A DNA stretch of 64,000 bases. It comes from Engraulis encrasicolus (lineage: Eukaryota; Chordata; Actinopteri; Clupeiformes; Engraulidae). The position numbers and the translations under genes were made by a program. Shown here in pieces: positions 25,701 through 37,700 of this stretch (position 1 is the stretch's first letter; every line of letters begins with the position of its first letter). The notes under the pieces are model-generated. The model did no database searches. It saw nothing but the letters and a program-made list of their open reading frames with translations, and was not told where the DNA came from. Location of the stretch: positions 56,828,976 through 56,892,975 of the forward strand of contig NC_085860.1 in assembly GCF_034702125.1 (NCBI RefSeq). Direction: 5' to 3'.

Positions 25701-28700
25701 TGCATAACACTGCAGACCCCTGCTTTGCAATGTAGAGATCTGTGACAGTGTTACAGTCACCAAAAGTCACTGTTGCATGTAAGCACCCCAGCACAGGTAT
25801 TACATTCCCCCCATAGTCTTTCAGTCGGTAGCTTGGTTTCACGAGTGCAGTGGTAGCAGGGAAGCACTTTGCATAAACAGTTTCTGGAATAATTGACACT
25901 GCCGAGCCTGTGTCCAGCATTAATTCGACCTCCTGGCTCTGTTTCCCCTCTGCACACACGTTAACTGTACACATGATGTTACCGACATGCCCTGTATTAA
26001 CATTCAAGATGGTTACCTCTGGTACGTCGATCTCGTGCACTTCTCTGCTGCCCCTGCAGACTTTAGCAAAGTGTCCTTTCTTCTTGCAGGAATTGCATTG
26101 AGCATCTTTTGCAGGACAGTCCTTGGAATCCGCCTTGTGTGAAAAAGATCCACACCTGTAGCAAGATTTCCCTGGCGCCGCCGAAGTTTGAGGCGATTTC
26201 TTCCCCATCTGAAATGTGTGATGTTGCTGCGATCCTTTGACGTGCACCGCTTGCACTGCTGCACCCTCGGCGGTCGTGATCATGGCTTTAGCCTCCGAAA
26301 TGGCTGTTTCCACTTGGCGCGCAATCGTCAACGTTTTGGCTAGCGTTAATCCCTCCTCCAGTAGCAACTTTTCCCTGATTCGTGAGGAGTTGGTCTTCTC
26401 GACGATCTGGTCGCGTAGCATCTCGTCTTTCAATCAAAGTTGCTTGTTGTAACCAGCTCCTTTAACGCAGCATGGAACTGGTCTGTCGATTCTCCCGCCC
26501 ACTGACCACGCTGTCTGAAGCGGTAGCGTTCGGCCACGACATTTACTTTAGGCGTGAAAAAGTCCTCCAGCGCTTTCAAAGCATTCGCGTACGTATTGCC
26601 GTTAACTTTCAGCGTATAGAAAAGTCTCTGACCTTCAGCACCTAAGCAATGAATCAGTAAAGCCCGTTTCCTTGCATCGGTTAGCTCACCTTCCGACATT
26701 GCTAGCAAGAAGTTGTCGAAGGAGCGGATCCACGCTTTGAAGGGCATCGGCGGATCGCCCACATTTTGTAGGAAAGGCGTCGGCTGGCACAGCTGTAGAG
26801 TCGTCATCCTCGTCGCCAATATGTTGTGTCGTAATAAACACACGGATGTAAATAAACGGTACTTTAATAAACAGAAATAAACGGATGCATGAGAGCATAC
26901 ACGGAACGTGCGTACATCTTCTGTAACTGTACTTCTACTCTGCTCTACTGTATGCTACACATGCATAAGTAGGCGCAGGCTCCACCTAGTGGATTGGTTG
27001 CATAACACATTGCATATACCACAGGTCCTTACAGATCAGCGAAACTAAGGGCGACAATGCTCCACGAGTCATGCCACGCATTCGCAGAGCGGATAGTGCA
27101 GCCTGTGCAGATAGGATCGTGTAGAAAAAACAAGATGCCTTAAAGAACTCCGTTACTCCTTTAGGTACAAGAGATGGGATACAACCAAGACCAATCAGTC
27201 CCTCCAGTTTTTCGCGATTCAGCGATCGCGTGGATTCATGCAAATTCAATGATATTCCGCATAATTTCGCGATGCCACGTAATTCCTGTAAAGCCGCATT
27301 TTTCCCGCAAAATTTCAACATTCTGTGGAGTTTATTGATTATTTTCGTCAAAAAAAATAAAAATGTGACTACAATACCACCGGAGACGAAAACCAATAGG
27401 AAGCATTTTTGTTAATATGTCACTGAAACATTGAAAAAGAATTGCCTGCTATTTCGGAAGTCGCGACCCTCATCTCAGCTGCTCCGCGTCTCTCCTCCCC
27501 TCCCTCACACATACACGCAGGCGTCGGTGCTGCTCACCCGTGACCTTTTTTAACAGCAGTAGCCTACTTTTCAGTGCAATCCTGGCTGGAGAAAGTATTG
27601 TAGCCCATTTATCCATGACGAAGAAGTGTATGCAGTCATGAAATAGTGGCGGTGCTGTCGCACAGTAGCAAACATCTTACGTTACAACTTCTCCACTCTC
27701 CCCTGTCGCTTTCATGAGCATGCTACCCGACGGTCGTTGTCTGATCTTTTTTCAATGTTCGCTAATGTTTGTATTTTAAGGGTCTATGTCTATGCGTAGG
27801 CACAAGCCTTCTGATAACAAGCACTGTAGTGCCTATCGCAAAGGATTCGGAAGTGTGGAGTTTTGCAACTTGTTTCAGTCAAGGACACCGAGATAGGAAG
27901 TGAACGGCCCTTCCACGCTTTCACTGTGTTATTGCAATAAAGTCTTGCGAATCCATGCAACCATGCACACAACCATGTCAACGAGAGCGTGTATGCCATC
28001 ACAACTTTGCATCAAGCAAATAATATGCAACAGCTTGCAATACGAGCACGAGAGAGAGAGAGAGAGAGAGAGACGCGTCTTCCAACAGGTGACATTGTAA
28101 CGCTTGCATACAGCCTGGCTACTGTACCCCGCGACGCTCTTCATTAGCCTACTGGTAGGCTATACCCACAAGTATTTTTTCATAACGCGCAGTCCCGTTT
28201 TCCCCCGAAGTCGTTCTAAAATATCGACAGAGATTTATGAGTGTCGCGGCCTTGATTTTTTTTTACACATTGGACGCACTGGCTTATAAGACGCTCTGGC
28301 AATTTTTGACAATAGGCCTATTTTATTATTCTATTATATAGGAAGTGTGTTTCTGAATCTCTCTCTCTTTTGTCTTCAGCCTGCTTCTTAGACTGATTGT
28401 GGTTTTCAGTTACCAAAAAAACCCAGAAATGGGTGCAAAATCTTTGCAAAAAATGAGAAAATGCCTCAAAATCTTTGCAAAAAATGAGAAAATGCCGCCA
28501 CAAAATCAGACATTTTGACCGCAAAAATCACAAAATCCCAGTGCAAAATCCTGGAGGGACTGACCAATATATTGTCCTTGTTTAGTGTGTCGATGGATAA
28601 TTGCCATTTTGTAAGACATTTTGACAGAAAAATGAAGTGATTACACAATGACAACATTTCAAATGTAAAGCTAAATATTTACTTAGATCATGTGACTATA

Positions 28701-31700
28701 TGACAATATTCATTTATATCAACAGAATAACATTTAAAAATCAGTTCACATCAGTTAGGTACAAATTTAGCCTGACATTTCATTTTTGTTTTGTTTACTG
28801 ACTCAATTAATATTTACACAGTATTAAATATTAAGCTATTGACAGCCTCTATGAGCCCAACACATCCACCAAAAAACACACCCACCACATGAAACTAGCG
28901 AGATAATAGTAAAGGTTCTCACGCTGAATGTGTACTCCTTGAGAAGTGCTTGACAGATGGATTCCTTTGTGCTCCACATACTCTCTAGACGCAGAAACCT
29001 AAACTGTAGAAAAAGCAGGCATCTTGATCATTTAAGACAGAAAAATGCCACATACTGTCTTTGAATACCAATCTACTGTTAATGCACATACAAAACAAAT
29101 AAGCCCAAGAAATACTAACATCTAGGCCTATGCAGTCGCCTCTGACTGGTATAGCCCGCTACCAATGGCCCTTGCATTACCTTTTCATTCTCATTCAATA
29201 TAATCAGTTCCCTAATAGTGTTAATATAACAATTTTAATAATACTGTATTGGTTATCTTATAACTAATCGGAATATGCTATGTCCATCTGAAACAGGCCT
29301 GTTATACAAGTTACACTGAATTGAAGCACATTAAAGTGGCACTCACAGAGTTGTATTTGGTAATTTCAGACAGGCCGCTTTCCTCCTCCATCTTCGACTG
29401 GAGCCAAAAAAACCTGAATTCAGTCTAAAGAAATAAATAACAAAAAATAAACCTGTAAAACAGCTTCTAAATACAGTACAATTTAAGGCTAGGAAATGTT
29501 GTGGAATCTAAAAGGTCCAATGTATTATGCTTTTTTTAGTTGTTAATTTTCAGGATGCTTGAAACCCATTCACTAGTATACTTACAACCACCATCAATTT
29601 AACCCTATCATGCAGAGCCTCTGTAATAACCTTATTGACACCAAAATGACCATGTGTAAATATGTTACTAAGACTCTTGAGAAATGTCATTGCAATGATG
29701 AAAGCTTTTTCAGTAAATAGTCAATAGGATCACTGGCAATCCCATCCGCATGAAAGGGCTACAGTATTCATTATGGCTTGGAAATTAACACTCTCCATAC
29801 AGCACATGAATACAGTAGGTGAAACCTTTCCAGGTAAATCCACCGTTTTTAATAATCAGTCATATGTCCGATTCCAACGGGATTAATATTACAGAGTCTG
29901 GAACAGTGGTAATTCGCAATTATCCCCGTACTTCTATTTCGTAAATGAAATAGTTTAAGGCACATCGTCCATATTATGAATACATTGCTTCTATTGAATA
30001 TGTTGCCTCTATTATGATTATGTTGATACAACTCCTTTAATAGTCATTGAACACCTGAAAGATCCCCCGCACACACACACAATGGAAAAATAGAAAAAGA
30101 AAATTACCGAACAGTCATAGACTGGATGGCCTCTCCAGCACATCACATCCAGGATATAGTACGTTCTATCAACTTCGCTGTAGATGCAGTCAAGGATTGT
30201 GTAGTCTACAAGGACAACAAGCATAATCACTTATTACATAAGGTATTGCACACAAATGAGGGAAAATGTAATGGGGTCATTCCATGTCAATTGAACAAAT
30301 TTTCACGCACTTGCTTCTCAACATATTCTGAAAATATTACTGAGTGTTCCCTAGAAATCCAAGAGAAAGGACTCACATCTCCTTTTAAAGAAGTAGTATT
30401 AGTATTAGTATAGTTTTAAATTCTCAGACCATTTTATAGGGGGAGGGGGGTATCGATTTTGTCCAGCGAATTTAGAAGGCTTACATTGGCATGATGGTAC
30501 ATAAAAAGGTCTGGTCTGCAGCAAAACCATCATGTTTCCGCTAGTAGATCGGTGGTTCTCAACCGTTTTTGAACAAGCGCCCCCTTGATCTTATCATGAG
30601 CCTCCCAACACCCCCTCCTCATGAGCCTCCCAACACCCCCTCCTCATAAGCCCAGAGACGCCCCCTTAGTATTAAAAACGAAAAAAAAAAAAAAATGCCC
30701 CCCAATGGCAACTGAGCAACCCCCCCCCTCTCAGCTGTATCCTTCTATCCTGTTGAAAAACACTACTCTAGGTATTTCCATATCTTCACAGACAGACAAG
30801 CAGACAAACTACGACTGGCAACTCCCTCCGTTGGTTAAAACCAAACCTGGTTCCAGTGACATCGATTTCAAGGGTGTGAAATAAAATACTAACAGGTGTA
30901 TAAAACAACTAAAATGTATATCTTCAAAAATAGAGATTGTAGAGCTTTCAGGGGAAAAAAGTGAAATATATTCTGTGTTTCCCATACGTTGAGGAAACTA
31001 TGGCGGCCCGCCATAGTTTAAATTTGGCCGCCATAGTTTCCGAAAATGTAAAAAAAATTATATATATTTTTTCATTTTTTTTTAACGATTTCCGTTTTTG
31101 TTAAAAACGATTTGAATTACGATTTCCTTCACATTTTCCTCCTGGAGTAAATACATCCTATAGAGAAAACCACAAGTGCTTGAAAGACAGAGGGATCAAA
31201 AGCATAGTTAAGTTGTTGTAGTTAACTTGGGTTTGGGAGCAATAATAAAAAAAAGGGACAGTTGGGATGAGTTTACTAACACTCCCCAGGCTTTGTTTTA
31301 CAGTTGTAATGAGTTAGGTGACAGGCATTCATTGACATGGCAGAGGAGACATCGGGCTGCATATAGAAATGAATGTGTAATGAATGTGAATATAGACATA
31401 AATGTGTAATATGTTGTTCAGCCCATTTAATGGGAGGAATTTTGAAAAACTGGCCCTGTGACCAGCACCCCTCATGTAGAATGTGTACGCCTATATGTGT
31501 GTGGGGAAAAGGCATAGCCTACCGTCTTAGACCCTTTTTGTCTATGCGTTAACAATTTCACAGTACTCTTAAATTCTTATCTCTGCTCCTATTTTGTTTT
31601 ATCATTTTTTTCATTACATAGACCCCTGCATGAGGGACGAATGAAACTATGTTGTAAACAGAAATGATTCATTCATTTTTTTAAAAATATATAAATGACA

Positions 31701-34700
31701 ATGTACTACTAATATCATGGGTAAAATGTTATGTAGCATTATTTCTCAAAATATAAATGGCTGAAATGTAGGCCTAGGCCTATACTTTCTCCATGCGCCA
31801 ATGTCATACTGTACTCATTGTTTTGCCATTTTGCATTTACACTGTGTGAATACACCCCCCCCCCCCCAAAAAAAAAGGCCCGCGTGAAAAGATCTCTGTG
31901 GGAAACACTGATATTTGTATATTCCCATAAGGTTCTTGAGTGCTATGAAAATAAGATTGAAAAAGGGCAGTCATGGGTAAGCAGTTAGGGCGTCAGACTA
32001 TAGCCCAAAGGTTGCCGGTTCGACTCCCGACCTCCAGGTTGGTGGGGGGAGTAATCAACCAGTGCTCTCCCCCATCCTCCTCCATGACTGAGGTTCCCTG
32101 AGCATGGTATCGTCCCGCCGCACTGCTCCCTATAGGGGCGCCATTGAGGGCGACCACTTTGCACAGATGAGGCATAAATGCAATTTCGTTGTGTGCAGTG
32201 TTCACTTGTGTGCTGTGGAGTGCTGCGTCACAATGACAATGGGAGTTGGAGTTTCCCAATGGGCTTTCACTTCACTTTCCTTTCACAAAAAGACTGCCCA
32301 GATTTGGGACAAACAGCCAAAAGAGAGTATAGCAAAATACTGCAATGAAATGTTGATAAACTCTGAGAGACTTGTGGGATCATCTAGTCTAGTGCAAACA
32401 TGAATATTTTGCTGCGGACTAGACCTATTCATGTACCAGCATGCCAAATGTAAGCACTCTATATTACACAGCTGTTACACTACAGTATGTTACTATTTTT
32501 CCTTCAATTTTGTTTCCGGCAAGTAAAATGCTCAAACCTTTTCCTATAGCGTTGTTATGCCTGTTTCCTCCAGGAAGTCCAGAGGGAAAGCGGTTGACAC
32601 AGTAGCCACTCTTGGTGTAAGCCGCTGTTGACCCCTAAAATAATAAATAAAAAAATTAGTATATGTGATGAATAATGGCTTCACATTTTAGGATTTTGTG
32701 AACACAGTTAAAACATGTTATTTACAAACCATGTTCAACGTGCTTTAGGACAGTGCCGCGTGCATGTAGCAAATATAATAAGCATGTATTTCTTGGAGCA
32801 AAAATGCTACACTACACTACACTGCCTTAGCTAGAGAATACATAGACACAATAGTGCTTTTTGGCTGGAAATGTGTGCTTACCTTGGAGGCGATAACTAG
32901 AGATCGCTTTCCAACTGGACAGACCGCCAACAGCCAATCTGTCTCCAATTCTGCAGGCACTTCTACCAACCACTCCGATAACATCAGCTACAAAAATGGG
33001 CAATAAAATGTACAGTTTGTCAAAACAGTGTGCACCAAACCAATAACAGAAAATTGACATCCATGCTTACTATACATATACAGTATACAGTATACAGTAT
33101 AGTACAGTACATACAGTACAGTATGTGAACAACCAATAAATAATGTCAGCTGAACATACAATAAAAGAAAATCAGGTCTGGAAACCTGGTCATAGAAACC
33201 TGATTGGCGTAATGCTTTGGCAACTTTGTTCTTTGCTGAATTTCCATGTCCTCTTCTGGTGCATCTTCTTGAGGCTTTGCGTCTGACTCAATAGTCTGTT
33301 CATTTTCACTGTCTTCCTCAGTCCAGTCCCCGACTGCCAAACGGCGGGCATGGTTGACATAGTTCAGCCTCTTCCTATGACATAGAAAATGTGAACATGT
33401 GACGTGATGCACTCATTTTTGGGGCTGACCGGCAAACGTAACTATCAACATAGTGCCGAAGAGTCACGAGCATGTGGCTAAAATTGTAGCTTTCCTTGGT
33501 AACCAGTCATTTCTAGAGTCCAGAATCAATAGCCACTAATGAGGAAATTAAGGGGGAGGGACATTGTGGAGCAATATTTAAGCAATATGACCAGAGTGGG
33601 AGGGATGATGTGCACTGACATCCTCCCTGGTGTGGTTCGGCCATAGGCACGAAGCTGAAGCCTGAGTGCCGTCGGCAATCACACCAGGGAGGATGTCAGT
33701 GCACATCATCCCGACCGCGAGGGTCATATTGCTTTTATACAATAGTTCAATTGCCAACAAAATACCAGAATAAATGTTCGAATTCATGTTTATTAGTTAC
33801 CTTCATCATACTTTGTTTACCTGCTCCGCTAAGCAAAGTAGTTCCGAATTGATTGTATGGTTGCTATGCAATGACGAGCTGACAGCGCCAGCGCGTAAAG
33901 TTCCATGAAACGCTGTGAAGTGCATTTTTGTGTGGACTGCGACTGGGCTTCGCTTAGCCTACTAAAATGATGCATGATGAATGAAAACACTGTGCAACTT
34001 CACCATTAGATGCCTACTTTTATAAGCCTTTTGGCCGGCATTGATTTTCACGTTTTTGTGGACCACAAAACTTGCTGATAGCTGCGTAAAGACACACCTC
34101 GTCTTTCCCTCTCCAGTGCCGCATGAGATCCGAGCGCTGTTCTCACACGCACAACCACACAAATCAATCCCTTGTAGGCCTATGATGCCCCGATGTCTGC
34201 TTTAGGCTACTGCAGGCTACAACTTTGCTGCTGAAACACTTTCATAGGCAAACGTCTGATGTGGGTGCGAACCCGAGATGGGTTTGCGTTTTCCCTCCCA
34301 ATAAACTAAAAGGCAACTCATTCCAGTTCCAAGCGGTGATCATTTTAAATTGCATGGCACACGCATCTTGCTTCCAGATGCCCACTTTGTAGGCTACTAT
34401 TAATTGATTTGCACGTGGTGGATGGCAAGCTTTGCTGATAGCCTAGGCTATATTTTTAAGGGCAGAGGTGTGCCAACTGCCCAGACAACTGCACTAGAAT
34501 CAGATAACTTCTTTCCTCTCTGCCAGAATCCAGCTACCAACTGGGATACGCGTCTCTGTCATGCGGGCGTGCGTGCGCCCAACTTAGTCCAGCATAGAAC
34601 AATGGAATAGAATGATGGTGAGTTCAAACTACGCGGCCCTGGTTACATTCACTTTCTCCGCAGTACACTATGAGATAGAATGATGGCGAGTTCAAAATGT

Positions 34701-37700
34701 GCAGCCCTGGTTACATTCTATCCACGGCGGAGTGATTATTAGGTGTGATGAGTCTCTGGGGATGATGTCCACCTAGACATCATCCTCCATACCGACGCGT
34801 AGAATGCCAGTAGAACGCGTCTCATCCAATCAGATATCGCAAAATAAATTGACCGGATCTAACTATTGTATAATAGTCAATATAATGTGCTTATAATGTA
34901 TAGTGCTTATAAAGTGGTTGTGATGTTGCGCATTCCAAGTATAATCTATGCAAAAATGTGAGCATCCCTTCTGAAAATAATTGCATTGGTTTATATTTTA
35001 TTAAAAATACATATTTTTATATTTTCCAGCAACTAAACTTTGTGTCATGCTATAGGCAAAGAGAAACATTTTAGTTGTGAAACAATTTTATCAGGTCCAA
35101 CACAGTAAACAAACTTAACATAATTTTGCCCATTTTCTGGTGTGAGAAACGTAGGCTACAGTTAAAATGTTTGTTTAGCTGTGTTTTAGGGGCAAGTTGT
35201 CCCTTATCACACCAAATGAAATCTGATAAACAAAATAACAACAAAGAAGAGTGCTCGCATGTGATTTTCTATGGACACAGGTAGCAACATTGGCAGTTAT
35301 AAGTGGTCCATAACTGGTGGTATTTCACCTTTCTCATAAAGTGGATACTAGTGCTATTTATATGGCAACTGTTTTATCCTAAATTATAAGCGTATTCTAA
35401 TATAGATTACTGCCAACGAGCTAGCAGATGCCTTCATAGCCTACTAACTAGCCTACCCAACATTTCTAATGTGTGTAAATTACTTCATCAAATTATGGAC
35501 TTCGGTTATCCCGTGTGCAAATGTGACACACAGCAACACAGAGGTAAAGCGGTAATATGCAATGACCAGAGGTCCACAGGTAACAGTTATCTTGTGTGAA
35601 TAGGGATGTCCTGTGCGAATACGGCATGTACAGTGCCTTCAAAAAGTCTACACACCCCTCTTCAAATGTCAGGTTTTTGTGATGTAAAAAATGACAGAAA
35701 GACAAATAAATTCACAGCTTTTTCCACCTTCTATCTAAACTATTAACCTGTACAATGCAATTGAGAAACAAGCATAAAGCTTTAAATGGAAACAATAGAA
35801 AATAAAAAACTTCAATTAACATGGTTGCATAAATATACACACCCTTAAATTAATACTTAGTTGCAGCACCTTTGGCTTGTCTGGGTCATTCCAAAACCTC
35901 AATATTATTCTGGTGAAGCCATTCTTTTGTAGATTTAGGTGTGTGCTTGGAGAAATTGTCGTTCTGAAAGATTGGTTCCTCTGCATCTTCACCTTTAAAC
36001 CAGGGGGCCAAAGATTTTGTGCCACTACCACGGCCCCTGTGGAAATTTTCATAATTCCCTCCTCCCTAATGAAGGCCCCAGTTACAGCTGAAGAAAAAAA
36101 GCACAAAAGAACAATGCTGCCACCACCGTACTTCATGTTAGGTATGGTGTTACTTCGGTGATGTTTTGTGCCAAAAATACCTTTTGGAATTATGTCCAAA
36201 ATGTTCAACCTCAGTTTCACCTGACCATAACACATCTTCACACATGCATTTGGGAGATTACAGAAGTATTTTTTGCAAAATTTACCTCACCAAGATTGAA
36301 ATTTTTGGTCATAATTCAAAATGGTATTTTTGGCGCAAAACATCACCGCAATAACACCATACCTAACATGAAGTATGGTGGTGGCAGCATTGTTCTTTTG
36401 TGCTGTTTTTCTTCAGCTGTAACTAGGGCCTTCATTAGGGAGGAGGGAATTATGAAAATTTCGACAGGTGCCGTGGTAGTGGCACAAAACCGTCGCCCCC
36501 CTGGTAGAAAGGTGAAGATGCAGAGGAACTAATCTTTCAGAACGACAATTTCTCCAAGCACACGCCTAAGTCTACAAAAGCATGGCTTCACTAGAATAAG
36601 ATTGAGGTTTTGGAATAGCCCAGACAAGCCCAAAGGTGCTGCAACTAAGTATTAATTTAAGGGTGTGTATATTTATGCAACCATGTTAATTGAAGTTTTT
36701 TATTTTCTATTGTTTCCCTTTAAAGCTTTATGCTTGTTTCTCAATTGCATTGTACAGGTTAATAGTTTAGATTGAAGGTGGAAAAAGCTGTGAATTAATT
36801 TGTCTTTCTGTCATTCATTTTTTACATCACAAAAACTTGGCATTTGAGGAGGGGTGTGTAGACTTTTTGAAGGCACTGTATGTACTTTGTAATGTACAAT
36901 GTAACTCCGCAGACATCCAGACATCCGGTGATATTACTAGTCGCATGCGAATGCACATGTCCGTGATCATTCTTGTAATTGCTCACCGCTTATAATTTTG
37001 TGGCATGAGTAATGGGGGCTAGGGCTGAAATTTTAATGAGCAGTGTTTTAGGGGCAAGTTTGTCCCTTTTCAGCTGCAATCGATCAGCCGTTGATCCTGA
37101 TCGACCGCTAATGCTAACACCTAAAAATAGCTTGATCGGCAACCCAAATAAAGCGATCAAAATGTTGATCACGAAATATTTAATTTCTCATGCAACTTTC
37201 TTGTTTCGCATTTACATATGGCATTGCCCATCGCAGGGGCACAATTATGCTGAGCATAGTTGAAAATCAGTGGCAAAATAAAGCATATATTCACCATTCG
37301 TCTTTGCAGCCAGCAACATGATCGGATTTTGCCGAGCCACACAACGTTTACCCGACATTTGTGATTTGCAAATGACTTGTCAGTTAGCTAATTTGAGTAT
37401 GGTAGTAAGCACGCGACAACCTCACTTCGTCAGCACAAACATCTCAACGTTTATGTTTTTCAAAACCTTTGATAGTTTTATCAACAGCCAGTCGATTCGT
37501 TTTTTGTCACTGAAACAACTTAAAGGTGCACTGTGTAGGAATGGTGGTCAGATTAGGTAATCCCACCATGCTGCTCATTGAAACTTTGCTGCCTATTGCC
37601 AAATTTGATCTTTTAATGAACATTTACTAAATAATAAACTAATATTTACTAGCATGACCAGAGTACAGTAAGTTTTGTGAACATTCAAAATGGCAGACAT

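Larger units (their letters stand above)
22281..27023 (-). mobile_element. Ty3/Gypsy LTR retrotransposon, degenerate, 4.74 kb
   Basis: Two LTRs of about 201-202 bp (22281-22481 and 26822-27023) bound the element. A perfect 5-bp target duplication GGTCC flanks it (22276-22280 and 27024-27028). Coding order on the minus strand is gag, zinc knuckles, protease, reverse transcriptase, RNase H, integrase, which is the Ty3/Gypsy order. No envelope-like frame is seen. The LTRs differ at only a few positions, so insertion seems fairly recent. The coding region is nonetheless broken by one frameshift and two in-frame stops. It sits in the last intron of snupn, in the same orientation as that gene. Confidence 0.95.
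35631..36878. mobile_element. Palindromic Tc1-like element
   Basis: The termini CAGTGCCTTCAAAAAGTCTA and its near-complement are flanked by TA on both sides, as in Tc1/mariner elements. Arms of about 550 bp are inverted copies of each other around a spacer of about 145 bp (36180-36325). Each arm carries the 3' half of a Tc1-type transposase reading outward ([20 protein letters not shown]). No complete transposase exists. It lies in snupn intron 1. Confidence 0.85.

Noticed and set aside
28400..28560. CRISPR-like short direct repeats
   Set aside because: Only two copies of an A-rich unit inside a hAT element in a vertebrate genome.
31965..32060. A functional tRNA gene
   Set aside because: A and B boxes are present, but the sequence continues into a repeated SINE body, and no cloverleaf with a clear anticodon arm could be drawn.
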